Source: Odobenus rosmarus divergens (Eukaryota > Chordata > Mammalia > Carnivora > Odobenidae). From it: a DNA stretch of 64,000 nt. The DNA lies in NCBI RefSeq assembly GCF_000321225.1, contig NW_004450941.1, positions 948,396 through 1,012,395 of the forward strand. Direction: 5' to 3'. Position 1 is the first letter of the stretch. Each line of letters begins with the position of its first letter. Shown one piece after another: positions 10,802-21,854 of this stretch. Below the pieces are notes generated by a model. That model was not told the DNA's origin. It saw only the letters and a list, made by a program, of their open reading frames with translations, and did no database searches. A program made the position numbers and the translations under genes.

Positions 10802-10849
10802 AATTGTCACTGAGAGCTAATCTAATTGCCTTGCATTTTGTTATGTTAT

Positions 10850-11015
10850 TTGCATTCATTTATTCTTTAATCACAGCTACCATCTTGGAAGGTATGTAGC
10901 ACTCGGTGCTCGTAGAGGAAATTGAGGCTCAACAAGTTCATATGACTTGACAAAATTCATGCAGATTATAAGAAGGAGATAAAACAAAACCCCCAAGCTG
11001 TCTGACTCCAAATAC
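10850..11015 (-). mobile_element. MIR SINE relic
   Basis: It reads as MIR in reverse: 'tagaggaaattgaggctcaacaagttcatatgacttgacaaaattcatgcag', then 'gctgtctgactcc'. These match the reverse complement of the MIR core (gaggaaactgaggctcagagaggttaagtgacttgcc...gtctgactcc). Confidence 0.85.
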
Positions 11016-11419
11016 TTCACTTCTAACAATTTCATTATACCACATCACCTATTTTTATAGTAGTATTCAGTCATTTCCATAAGATTTTCACATATTTTGC
11101 CTTATAGTCCCCTTTAAATTTTTTATCAAATCTCTGAGGCTCAAAGCAGAGCCAGAAAATCAACCCAGGTTTATCAAATGACAGGCCATGTGCTTTTTCC
11201 AGGGCTTTTCCTCTTCCCCATAAACTCTTATCATAGCTCATCTTAACATATGTGCCCTAAAGCAAATCAAGTGAATTGAGCTCCCAGTGTTCAGGGTTAA
11301 GGAGGTGTACTCTCTTCACAATATGCTTGACATAATTTTAACTTAAATGTAGAATTGTTGATACCCACAATGAAATGTAAAACCAACCCTTAAGACATTT
11401 TGCCCTCATCCATCAAGTG

Positions 11420-12130
11420 TTTGATTAATTCATATATTCTTTCAGATAGAATTTCATTCAGCATATATCTTCTTTTTTTTTAAAGATTTTATTTATTTAT
11501 TTGAGAGAGGGTCAGAGGAGAAGCAGACCCCCTGCTGAGCAGGGAGCCGGATGCAGGACTCGATCCCGGGACTCCAGGATCATGACCCGAGCCGAAGGCA
11601 GTCGCCCAACCAACTGAGCCACCCAGGCGCCCCAGCATATATCTTCTGATCACCCACTCTGTCCCCTAATATCCTGGTAGGTACTAGAGCAAAGTTGGTC
11701 TGGTTGCAGAGACCAAAAAGAAAGCAGAAAGTTATAGGATGCAACCTGAGATATAATAAAAGTATATACAAAGTGCTTGAGGAGTATGAAGGGAGTGGTG
11801 ATTAAATCTGCTGGTGGATAAGAATGTAAAGAATCAAAGAAGGTTTCACAAAGGAGGTAATATTTGAATTTGACTTAAGTTGAAGAACATACTTTACAGG
11901 TAAAATAGAATTCTCAAAGACTTAAAGATGTGAAAATCCATAGTATATGAGAGGCAGGGAGACCAACTAGCAGACTATTTCAGGTATCCAAATGGGAGAT
12001 AATGAAAGCTGAACTCATCAATGTGTTAATAAAAGATCTGAGAGAGGCTAAAACAGTGAAATCAGCAGTAATCATGATAGACTGAATGAGGGAAATGAGA
12101 GAGGATTCTATGGTGATTGGCGGTTTTCTA
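11420..12130 (-). mobile_element. L2 LINE relic carrying a SINEC
   Basis: Segments match the reverse complement of L2 in order. 'cacccactctgtcccctaatatcctggtaggtactagagcaaag' is the 3' end. 'aagaaggtttcacaaaggaggtaatatttgaatttgacttaag' compares with 'gaaggcttcctggaggaggtgacatttgagctgag'. 'ggcagggagaccaactagcagactatttcaggtatccaaatgggagataatg' also fits. It is strongly diverged. The SINEC at 11474-11633 inserted into it. Confidence 0.6.
11474..11633 (-). mobile_element. SINEC, slightly short body
   Basis: A reverse-oriented SINEC: T-rich tail, then AAAGATTTTATTTATTTATTTGAGAG, 'gagggtcagaggagaagcagaccccctgctgagcaggg', 'gatcccgggactccaggatcatgacc' and the terminal GAGCCACCCAGGCGCCCC. Perfect 14-bp target-site duplications agcatatatcttct flank it at 11460-11473 and 11634-11647. 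Confidence 0.97.
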
Positions 12131-12499
12131 GTTTTGGTGATTTGGCAGGTTTAGTTCTTCTAGTCAATGAAGTAATCAGTGTCAACTATGGCTTGTGACC
12201 CATTCAAGAAATGAGGATACACCTGCTATATTTTGTTTGAGGAGAGTTGGGACTTCTGAAGTTTTACAAGTTGGGCACCTGACCATGAGGAATTGCCTCT
12301 AAATCTAATGGAGCAAAATTTGTAGCATCGAAAGATTCTAGAATTGGAATGAGTACAATGACCAGTGAGCCTTTTTGTCTTCCTTGGTTGAAGAGAGGAT
12401 GTGAGGGTTGTTTACACGAAAGGTATTTGCTTCATACTGGGTAGAGGGGTAAAGATGTTGCATCTAAGTGAGCATGAACGTCGAATGGCAAAAGTACAG

Positions 12500-12960
12500 T
12501 GCTCATCCTGGGTCTGTTTGACTTCATATCCATTCCTCACCATTCACCTGCCCCATTCTGTGTGGTGAGGTGGAGGGCCATGCCCTCTGTGGTTTGTTTC
12601 CCAGTCTCCATTGAGAGCTGACTTCCAGCTGGGTTCAGCCAGTTCGAGACACTGACAAAAGATTCAAGGGCAAGAAGAGGGGGAAACCAGAGAGTATTTA
12701 TTCCTCTTGCTTTGCCTCAGATAGCATCTGAAGTAGCGATTGCCCCCACTCTGTGGCTTTGGTTCCCCCTATAACTCTAGTTTTAGCCAGGTAACCTCAT
12801 CTCCTGGGCTTTGGGAACCCTGCCTCTTCCCTTTGTCCTCCAGCCTGGGGCTGTTGTGGTTTCTGATCTTGGGGGACCTCACTGTCCACTTTGACTTCTC
12901 ATGTCTTCTGTCACCCACGGAAACAGTTCCTTGCATTCAAGTGTTGGCTTTAAATGTTCA
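12500..12960 (+). repeat. Ancient interspersed repeat, family not assigned
   Basis: The block contains 'agctgacttccagctgggttcagccag', 'ggaaaccagagagtatttattcctcttgctttgcctc' and 'ctgtggctttggttccccctat'. I remember these as a common ancient mammalian repeat but cannot name the family with confidence. A 103-codon frame (12740-13051) lies partly inside and is not convincing. Confidence 0.4.
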
Positions 12961-13784
12961 CGTGTTTTCTGCTTTTCTGGCTCAGAATCATACTAATACA
13001 AATGGTCAGCAATGGCAAATGCCACAAGTGATTAGAGAGAAAACTAACTGAGAAATCAATGAGTTTTACAATTAGGTCTTGGGTGACCTTTGGGAAAGCA
13101 TTTGAGGGAAAAGCCAGCTTGCTTTGAGATGAGAAACTGATAGGGGAGGAACTAAAAGTAGCAAATATGAACAGCTCTTCCAAGAAGGTTCGCAGTAACG
13201 AAAGCATTGTTGTGGTAACTCACAGGAATATTGTACATTGTGTTATGTTATGTTTTGTGTTATTTAGAAAGTCAATTAAATATCTGGGACATTACATTGC
13301 TCATTCAGGATTGCTCAGCCTCTGAGAATCACACATCCATTGGGCTCAAGACAGCCATGTATGATCATTTGATCTAGTGCATTCCCTGCAGGCAGAACCA
13401 GACTTCAGAACATCTCCCAGGAAAATCCAGGTTCTAAAAATTCCTCAGGATTTGTGTCAAAAGTAGAATGTGCCTGTTAAGAAAGCAATACAATTTTAGG
13501 ATGTATTAATAGAAATATATTTTCTACATCAAGGAAGGTCATAATACTCTGTAGAGATGGGATAATATTTGATTGTGTGTTCCATTCAGAGTAGCCCATT
13601 TCCTAAGGAAGGTATTAGTGTATTTGAGAATGTCTTAAGATGCCTTACCCCACGAACAAGAGTTAAGGTAACTAAATGAAGGGGTTTAGGCTGAAGCGAA
13701 GATTTAAGGTGCTTAGCAGAGAGAGGATATGAAATGATGTCTTTTCATAATGAAGGTTTGTTACATGGAAAAAGTGAAGGGAAT
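12961..13784. other. Unassigned stretch
   Basis: No identifiable gene or transposon in this AT-rich sequence. Confidence 0.4.
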
Positions 13785-14010
13785 GAGTGATGAGTACCTA
13801 CTAGATGCTCAGTACTTTGCTAAGCATTTCAGTTCTCACAGAAACTCCTTTTTTTAAAAACATGTATTGTCACAGGAACTCCTTGAGGTAATAGCTCTCT
13901 CCCCTCTACAGATGAGAACATTTAAAACTCGGGGTGATTAAGAAATCGAATGAATGTCTCACAGCTGTGAAGGAGACCAGACATAAACTCAGAAGAACAC
14001 ATATTCCTTC
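13785..14010 (-). mobile_element. MIR-family SINE relic
   Basis: It reads as reverse MIR: 'tacctactagatgctcagtactttgctaagcattt', 'ccctctacagatgagaacatttaaaactcggggtgattaagaaat', 'tctcacagctgtgaaggagaccagacataaactcagaa'. These match the 'tttacagatgaggaaactgaggctcagagaggttaagtaacttgcc...acacagctagtaagtggcagagccaggattcgaac' layout. A T/A insertion near 13852 splits it. Confidence 0.75.
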
Positions 14011-14830
14011 TATAGCATAATACAGATTAAGGAGAGGAGTCAAACATACAGGGAATGCATTGAGTTGGTATCAACTCTCAGGACCTCTCTTTTAGAGCTA
14101 AATCCTTTCTCAATCCAACAGCTGTCAAAAAGTATCTGAGAAAACAATTGGGCCAAACCTCATTCCACCCCTGAGAGGAAGAAACTTGTAGCAGGAGAAG
14201 TAAAGATCATGGTTTGAAATTAAATTGGACTAGGACTAGAGGTGTCTTGTATCCCTGTCTTTCTTGATTGCTTTGCATCCCTCCCACTGACGGGACCAGC
14301 TGGTGTGGTATGAGCTTCCCCGTCACTGCTCATGACTCAGTCTCGTCCAGCCACTTCCCAAAACCTATCTGTACCTCCTCTGCCAGGCCCACACTTTCCC
14401 CCTCTCTTTCCCCCTCTACTATATTACCAATGCCTGCATATCAAAGTTAACTGGTCTTATGGCATGCCACTTTAGGGTTCTGCTTCTGCTTCCTGGTTTC
14501 TGATTTTCTAACTCACTAGTTATATAAGCCAAATTAATACTTCTTTTCCTTCTAAGTCAGTAGGTGAATCGCGACAGTGGTTTTCCATGGAAAATATCTA
14601 AGCCTATGGTGCCTTGCATACAGTGAGCTCTCGGGAAATGTATATGAAATTGACATTAATGGGATCGAATGCTTGGAATCCCAGGCACACTGTCAGAGTG
14701 CAGGGTCCGATGAAGCCCGGACTGGCATCCTATCTCAATGTGTAACAAGACTCTTTGTCAGGAAATTCTTCCTAGTATTTTGCCTAAATCCCTCATGGTG
14801 CAATTTACACTCCATTCTCCTTGTTCTGTC
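14011..14830. other. Unassigned stretch
   Basis: This is a pyrimidine-rich segment (about 14330-14430) in otherwise ordinary sequence. Frames at 14268-14450 and 14577-14834 show no recognisable domain. Confidence 0.4.
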
Positions 14831-15070
14831 CTAAGAGAAGATTGAGACCAGCTGGTGAGCATTCTCTGTGTAATAGCTCTTGATACACTTAAAGACCATT
14901 ATTAAATCCCTTCTTGGTCTTCTATTTTCCAAGCTGAACAATCCCTGTTCCATTAACCTTTCTTCATAGCCCTTATTTTCCAATGATTTAATCATCTTGG
15001 TAACAGTCCTCTGAACCCTCTCCATGTTCCATCAAACTTGTCACCCATGGGGCTCGAAAGTGCACAAATT
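14831..15070 (-). mobile_element. CR1/L3-type LINE relic, C-terminal end of the reverse transcriptase ORF
   Basis: Translated on the minus strand from 15025, the sequence stays open for 64 codons. It carries the pattern E-R-V-Q-R-x-x-T-K-M-I, then Y-E-E-R-L-x-x-x-x-L-F-S-L-E-x-R-R-x-R-x-D-L-I, then F-K. This is the conserved C-terminal tail of CR1/L3 retrotransposon ORF2 (the 'LERVQRRATKMI...RLRELGLFSLEKRR' region). It is a molecular fossil predating placental radiation in most cases. It lacks the catalytic domain and has no promoter or start context. Confidence 0.85.
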
Positions 15071-15584
15071 TTTACAAAGGATCAAGAAAATTTTAAGTGT
15101 TAGAACAAAATTCTTTCAAAATCTTGGGTCATATAGATACTTGTCATTCAGGGATTTTCCAGTATTTAGCTCTTCATGAGCAACCCTGAGCAATTTGCTA
15201 CTTTACCAAGTCAATAGTTTAAAACCACTGGTCCTGCAAAGCTTCTTGTCTGTAGGATCCCAGGCAGTGAATGAATCCATCTGGTCCCATAGCAGCTGCA
15301 GCTCAAATTAGGCTAGGTTGTTCTTCACTTATTTCTGTATATGCAGTGATTCTGGTACGGTGTCAAAACATTTTTGGTAGAAAATTCCCATCAAAAATTT
15401 ATGCTATAATAATATTAACAAGATTCATGATTTGAGAATATTGTAACTTTGACTTAGATATCTAGTAGTCATCTGATAATACAAGTATATGACTGATTCA
15501 TGGCTTGTTTTGTGATTTACTATTAGTTCTACACCACAATGTAATTAATCTACTCAGTCCTTTAATAAATGCATCCACAGTCTG
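15071..15584. other. Unassigned stretch
   Basis: No identified element between the CR1/L3 and L2 relics. Confidence 0.4.
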
Positions 15585-16312
15585 GTCTCTTCTCACCACC
15601 TTCACTGCAACAATTTTGGCCTAAGCCAAATTTGCCTGTCACCTGGATTATTGCCATTACCTCCCGCCCACCTGCCTGACTCCACCCTTGCCCTTCTGGA
15701 GTATCTCCTCAGCAAAGTAGCCAGAGTGATCCCATCAAAATATAAGTCCGATCAGAGCATGCATCTGTTCAAACCTCCCCACTGGAGCCCCATTTTTATC
15801 ATGCTATATCCAACAATAAAGGCAACAATAGCCTATCGATCCGTTCTTCCATGGCCTCTTTCATCTCATAGCTTACGATCTCAATTTCTTCTTCCCTTGC
15901 TTCACTGTAGCCACACTAATCTCCTTGCAGTTATTAAAACCTGCTAGACACCTCTCGGCCTCAGAGCTTTTGCCCTTTCTCCTTCTACCTGGGATACACT
16001 TCTCCCAGTTATCCACACAGTTCACTCCCTCATCTCACTTAAGTCTTTATTCACATGACACCTTTTTAGTGGCCCAGGCTCTGATCACTCTTTTTAAGAT
16101 TGCAAACTCCTGCGGGCAGTTCGATTCCCTCTTATTGTTTTATCCACACTACTTATCACCTTGTAACAATTTTTCATAAGCCATTTTTTATGTTTATTGT
16201 CCATTTCCCTTCCACTAGAACTGAAGCTCTGCCATTGTATCACTGGTGTCTAGAAATGTATCTAGCACTTGTTACATTTTTTTGAATAAATAAATGAGCG
16301 AGTGAACAAATA
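15585..16312 (+). mobile_element. L2 LINE relic, 3' portion
   Basis: About 730 bp follow the L2 3' region in order: 'gtagccagagtgatccc', 'gtccgatcagagcatgcatctgttcaaacctccccactggagcccc', 'ctgctagacacctctcggcctcagagcttttgccc', 'ttatccacacagttcactccctcatctcacttaagtctttattc', 'ttatcaccttgtaacaattttt', 'ttattgtccatttcccttccactagaactgaagctc' and 'tctagcacttgttacatttttttgaataaataaatga'. The frames at 15651-15947 and 15925-16179 lie inside and are not genes. Confidence 0.9.
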
Positions 16313-16352
16313 TTTATTTGCCAGATGTTGACCAATGGCTTCACAAACACAT

Positions 16353-16382
16353 TACACACACACACACACACTTTTTTTTTTA
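16353..16382. repeat. (CA)n microsatellite followed by a T run
   Basis: About ten CA units (16353-16371) followed directly by eleven T residues. Confidence 0.95.
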
Positions 16383-17690
16383 ACCCAGGTGGTGATATGA
16401 GTTATAAGAATATAAATTTAATTATAAACTATGCATTGCATGCTTACTACCTAAACCCATGTGCTAGCTGTTTTTGCAGGTACAGGAAAGTCTGAGACCT
16501 GTCTTCTGGGAATCTAGGTCTACAAAATATCATACAGGAAACAAATCTATAATGGCAGGTGACAGTCTTAAGGATTACTTAGAAGACACTCAATTTTCTG
16601 AAGTTGATGCCATAAAGGATAAGTTTATCTATCAAACATTTGGCCTTGGATATGCATGGCAGAAACATAATAGTCAACTGGATGACCCATCTGCAGGATT
16701 CGACAGGTCTTGCTGTGCTGCTTTCCCTACAGATAGGAATAATTTCGACCTCTAACAGTGTATCAGTGTACCATTTTCAATGCAACTTCACTCTTCATGG
16801 ATCTTAGCTTTCTTTGTATTTGTTATAGCTCACTTGATTGGTGAAAATAATACTATGTGGTTGTTCTCAACTCCCTGTGTTTTTTTATTTGCAAGGATGG
16901 AATTTCTCTTTATTTGTTCATTATTTATATTTTCTCCTACAGCAATTCTAAGAGACTTAGGCCATACTACCACAGTGAGGAATCTCTTGCCTAATATAAA
17001 CAAGGCCTGAGGGCAATTCTAACTTCCTGTGTATCCTAAGAAACCTGGTCTAAAAATCAGTCAGAGGTCAGTAGTTCAGACATGCAAACCTCCAAATTAA
17101 CAAGTCCTGGCTATTTTCCTTTTTAATGATTTCACTCACATTAGTTCTTCGATCATATTTACAATTCACATTGCAAATCAACCTTGCTTGATTTAGGGGA
17201 TGCCCATGCAAAGCAACCAGCCCCTCTCCTTGAGGACACTGCAAGCAGCACTTTGGCAGCACTTCTACCCTCTGCTGCCATGGAAAGCAACACTCATATC
17301 AGGATGCTGGAGGTGAATGCTTTTGGCCTTGCAGGTCAACAATCATTGAAAATTAAGGCTGAATAGTATATCAATTCACCTCTTCCAGAGGCTTGAACGG
17401 TGATGAAATCATGCTAGGAGGAGCCAGGTTGTTGGCACTTTATGACTAACTATTTCTAAGGCCACAAGGAAGTGTTTGCCATCAACAGTGTTCCTAAAAT
17501 AATTAAAATAAAGAACAAAATAACTTACTCGACTAAATCATTTAGACCATTTGTAATGTGGCACATTTTCAAGCATACTCTCTACTGAAATACTTCTGCA
17601 TTTTTGAATAAATGTTTTTCATTTATCATGGTGTAATCAACATTTCCACGATCCTCTTGTACCAATTCTTATCTATGGCTGTGCGTAAAT
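16383..17690. other. Unassigned stretch
   Basis: No repeat was recognised. The 93-codon plus-strand frame at 16474-16755 is one of the more protein-like small frames but matches nothing I know and has no upstream signals, so it is not called. Confidence 0.4.
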
Positions 17691-17694
17691 CAAG

Positions 17695-18088
17695 ACCTAG
17701 CTAGAGAGAAGAGATTTGCCTTTTTAGCCACCGCAGCTAAGCAAGTACTAGAATCTCAATCTGCTGAGGCTGAGGCCATTTTGTTAGCCAACACTTTCTA
17801 ATGAAAGGCTGAAAGTGGTCAGGCACACAAGAATGGAGCCTGCTCCAAAGACATGGCCTTGAGGTAGGGATGTGGTATTGCAAACACCTATATGCTATAT
17901 ATGCCTGAACCCAGTTAAAGCCTTTTTATAATCTTTTAAGATTTGGTGGCAGGTGCATGCATCCACTCATCTTGCTGCTACCCAATGCAAACCGCATATG
18001 TTAAGTTCTCTTGGCTTATTAAAACTGCCACTTGCTAACCTGGGGTGAGGTGCCTCTTTCTTTGCTCTCTCCCAGCCCTCTGCCCACA
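17695..18088 (+). mobile_element. Possible solo ERV LTR
   Basis: LTR-like order on the plus strand: 'ggccattttgttagcc' in the upstream part, a TATA-like segment 'ctatatgctatatatgcctgaaccc', 'acccaatgcaaaccgcatatgttaag', a polyadenylation-like ATTAAA (cttattaaaactgcc, about 18018), and a pyrimidine-rich tail ending in CA near 18088. I could not locate a clean TG start or target duplication, so this is a candidate only. Confidence 0.38.
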
Positions 18089-20539
18089 GGAGCCAATTTC
18101 AGATCATGCTAGGGAAGCCCTGGAGAGGTTGGGAACCAACATGCCATGCTTCTTCCTTCCCCTCAAACAACCTCTGATAAAATAGTGTTGCCCCTCTGAC
18201 TCTATGTGCCTCCCAAGGTATAATATATAATCATAGTAACTGACTGTGTGAATACAAGATACCCCAAAAGATGCATATTTTGACAAGTGCTTTTGAGAAG
18301 ATGGCAGTGTTTCTCATACTTCATCCACTCTTGTTTCCCTCAAAGGACTAAGTCTACTGATGACACTCCCAGGTCATGCAGAGCCGGAGGGGCAGCACCA
18401 GGGAGAGATGCCGTGGGGAGCAGAGTGTGCTGAAAAATGAGGTGTGTGCAGCGCAGCAACTCCTCTTCATTTTACTTAGGATCAAACCAAGTACCTAATG
18501 CCTCGCTAAATGTATTTGTCTTTTAGTCATGAAATGTGATAGTCATTCCTCTTCCAGTGCCCCGGTTTAAGCCTGTAGTTGTGAGGCTGTGCTGTACATG
18601 GCATTAATCTGCGATCTACCTGATGGTTTCTTTCTGCAGAATTCAGGATCTCTGTTCAGCCCACTTGGAAATAGGCTTGGGCAGCTCTCCAAGCTATTCG
18701 CTATTCAAAGCAGGTGCTCGGTGCTCAGCTATGCTCACGAGGGAGGAGTAGAATGCCAGGGGAGGCTCTCCTAGGCAATCGGCCTTCCAGTTCTGCTTGG
18801 GTGCGGGAGCCCTGTCAGGGACCCCATGGCTGGGGTAAGGACGGTCAACCAGCAGGACTGCGCAGGAATTTTACCAATATCCCCAAGCTCCCGAGGCAAA
18901 GCAATGCATGGGGTCAGAGAGTGGGGGCTGGGAGAATAACAGGATGTCAATGAAAACAGTCTCCATCCCAAATGGTGGTTGGGAGGTATTTAACAACTTA
19001 TACTCTCTGCAATGTACACTTTACTGGGAGTACTTGGGAACAGAATATGAGTTGGGGCACAGAAATATTCAGGGTTCACTCCTTATGGCTAACATTTTGC
19101 TATGGGAAGGATGCTCCATAACATGTAATTAGGGCCTGGATTCTGAATATACAACACGAAACCCTTTCTTGAAAGTTGCTCCATGCTGGGCAGGTAAGAG
19201 ATTTTGGGGGGGGGGATATGTATGTGTGAAAGAGAGACAGGGACAGAACACAAAGAAAAGATTGGGCTTTTTTTTTTTTTAACTTTCTTTTCTGAACCCT
19301 CAGAAAGTTTTTTTGAAAGTGGGACTAAGTATCTTTATTCTATATTGAATACTTACTCATTCTAGAAAAGAAGTAGAGAAATTGGATGACATTATCAAAT
19401 GCTGAGAATACTTACTCAGAATCGAGAAAACAGAGAGATCCAGAACCATGGCCAAATATGCCACTAAGTCTCCCTCCCATTAAATTTATGCTCTAGGGCA
19501 ATGTGGACCAGAGCAAACTTTTAGAACTTTTGAATGGTTGGGGTCTTGAGGGATGGGGGGAGTTAGGCTCGTACAGACATATTAAATAGAAAAAACAGGA
19601 TGTAAAAGCATAGAGTTAGAATTCGAGGTATATTACGCTATGTCTTTGACAAGAGGCTCCAGAAGTAGGGGAATGCAAAAAAAAAAAAGAAATGCTAACA
19701 GAGTTGAAGGTAAAATCCTAAGGTATACATTTTTTTCTTTTCTCAAAAATCCAAATTCTCTAAGACACACTGGAGCTATAGAAATACCAAATGTAAGAGG
19801 AGAAAAAAGGGCGAGTGAGCAGGGCTGGGCAGGTAGCACGAGAAAAAAAAAAAGCTGGCAGCTTTCTGGTCTCTGTGTCTTGATAAAACCTAGCACAGAA
19901 ATTCAGGGACTCAAGCAGTTTGACCCCCTCCTCAAGTCCCCCTGCACTTGCTGATCCCACAGCTTAAGAGGAAGAGAGGCAGTATGTAGCGGTGGACTGA
20001 GTCCTATGTACACAGTTAAACTTCTTTCCTAACATCTAGCTTATTTGAAAATAGCCTTTCTATATCATCTGAGAAACCCTGGGGGGCTTGCATTTACAAT
20101 AGGAGTTGTTAATTCAGCAAGGCACATCAGCAGTCTAACGATGAGGTTTTCTGGCGTGCTGCTATAATGTATACAGCCAATGGATGCACCTCTGTTTAGA
20201 AGAAAGGTTAAGAGCCTTGTTTTTTAAAGCGATGTTTACTCTAGGTCAATGATCCTTTTCATGAGTCTCAATATTCTTTTTTTGGTATTGCCTTTGAACT
20301 CTGGTGTGCATGAGACAAAGAGCCCTCCATATTTCCCCCCCTAACTGATGAAGGGAAATTTCTTATTTATTGCAATTTCCCTAATCCTTAAACGCTACAT
20401 CCTTCTATTTGAAGGAGAAAGATTATTTCAGTTCCTGGAGTCAGGGACGTGATTGGACTCCAAGGAGGGCAATGACTCTGGACTTCATTTTCCCTTTCTC
20501 TCATCATGGCTAGGGATAATGAAGGAGGAAGGTATACCC
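18089..20539. other. Unassigned 2.4-kb stretch
   Basis: No named repeat was recognised. There is a moderately GC-rich part at about 18360-18960 with overlapping short frames on both strands, and homopolymers (G run near 19205-19216, T run near 19269-19281, A run near 19678-19688, A run near 19845-19854). Confidence 0.4.
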
Positions 20540-20900
20540 CCTAGAGCCAGAGGCGGGACAGCTGCAGCTGATCCAATAGATTTAAAAGATCTAGCTGGTT
20601 TGGAAAACTAATGAAATGAGAGCTGCAAATTAAATTTGAGCACTAAATCAATCTTTTGATTACTGAATTCAAGTTAAAGGGCATGAGGAAAAGCTTTATA
20701 ATCTTCTCGGCATGGCTGGCTGTTTCTAGTCAGGCATGCTGACTGCAGCATAATGCCACACTTCCTTTTATTAAAATGTCAAATTCTATTCAGCTGGAAA
20801 TTTTCTTAACCACCGGAGAAGGTTTATACTGAACACACCTGACTGACTCTTGGGTTTATATCAATTAAATGAAATTTTGGCAGGTTGGATCACACTTCCT
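20540..20900. promoter_or_regulatory. Candidate conserved enhancer-like block
   Basis: It is transposon-free in appearance and rich in transcription-factor-like words. Two near-overlapping CAGCTG E-boxes (gacagctgcagctgatcc, about 20558-20571) are followed by 'ctaatgaaatgagagctgcaaattaaatttg', an inverted AATCAAtctttTGATT motif and 'ccttttattaaaatg'. Conservation is inferred from appearance only. Confidence 0.3.
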
Positions 20901-20955
20901 CTGAAAGAAACATGGTTCCCCTTTATATTCTCCTATGTTGTACCTGCAAGACATA

Positions 20956-21000
20956 AAAAAAAAACACAAACCCCCCCAAAAAAACAAAAAAAAAACACCC
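20956..21000. repeat. A/C-rich low-complexity tract
   Basis: Runs of A interrupted by CCCCCCC and single C residues (taaaaaaaaaacacaaacccccccaaaaaaac...). Confidence 0.9.
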
Positions 21001-21141
21001 CAGCATTTGTTCTGACCAGAACGCTACTTAATGTTAAGACTTCTGATTAAAATAAGGTGATTTAGGTAAAAGCAGTGAACACTGAGTAAATGAAAGAAGC
21101 CATTACCTAATAGTAGCCTCGTCTACCAGAGAAGGGAGTTT

Positions 21142-21326
21142 TTCTTTTTAAGATTTATTTATTTATTTGTGGGGGGAGGGGCAGAGGGAAAGGGAGAAAG
21201 AAACTCAAGCTGACTCCGTGCTGAGCATGGAGCCCCATGTGGGGCACCATCTCACGACCCTGAGATCATGACCTGAGCCAAAATCAAAGAGTCAGATGTT
21301 AAACCGACTGAGCCACCCAGGCAGCC
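21142..21326 (-). mobile_element. Older SINEC subfamily copy
   Basis: Reverse-oriented SINEC with the older-subfamily middle 'accctgagatcatgacctgagccaaaatcaaagagtcagatgttaaaccgactgagccacccagg' in place of the younger 'gccgaaggcagacgcttaac'. Target duplications of 15 bp with one mismatch (cagagaag[g/a]gagttt) lie at 21127-21141 and 21327-21341. Confidence 0.96.
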
Positions 21327-21341
21327 TCAGAGAAGAGAGTT

Positions 21342-21854
21342 TAAGGGCTCAGAACCATTTGCAAAATGTGCAACTGATGATGATGGCCAACATTGCAGAA
21401 CAAGTTGCTTTCATTGTTTATTTTTATGAGAGAAAACAGTTCCAGAGAAGAACCAGCAATGACCTGTCTCAAATTTTAACAAATGTGAGCCTTTGTTACT
21501 TCCTGATCTGCATCTTAATCAGACACCAGTATGTTAAACAAGAAGAAATATACATGGTCTTACACAGAAGCAGCAAGAACATCGACAGCCAGTTCCCATG
21601 AAGCTTATCTATCAGTTTTTCAGAGAAGAAATTAAGAACAAGTGATTAATCTTTTAGAAGTTAATCTAAACCAGACTACCCCTCTGAATCTCTAATAGTT
21701 CTGTTTATGATTATGTATAGTTACTGGAATTATCCAGGGATCAGCAACTATACCACTCATACTTAGTTTCACTAAAAAAATAAACATTCTGATGTTCTTA
21801 TTCATCTCTTTCTTTTTTGAGTCTGTAATAGATTTACAATTGCATTCATAGTAA
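21342..21854. other. Unassigned stretch
   Basis: No gene or repeat was recognised. The 101-codon plus-strand frame at 21296-21601 starts inside the SINEC and is treated as chance. Confidence 0.4.

Larger units (their letters stand above)
9401..10849. other. Unassigned stretch with two trinucleotide repeats
   Basis: No transposon was recognised. The stretch contains short (TTG/CTG)-type and (TAA)-type microsatellites listed separately. Confidence 0.4.

Noticed and set aside
16474..16755. 93-codon plus-strand frame
   Set aside because: Protein-like composition but no known domain and no gene signals. Kept as a note only.
17230..17290. A 'ctttggcagcac' word considered as a U6 snRNA-like start
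   Set aside because: The rest of the conserved U6 sequence is absent.
21734..21760. A 'cagggatcagcaact' word resembling the hAT-like end seen at 53201
   Set aside because: No matching interior or opposite inverted end follows, so a chance match or an unrecognisable remnant.
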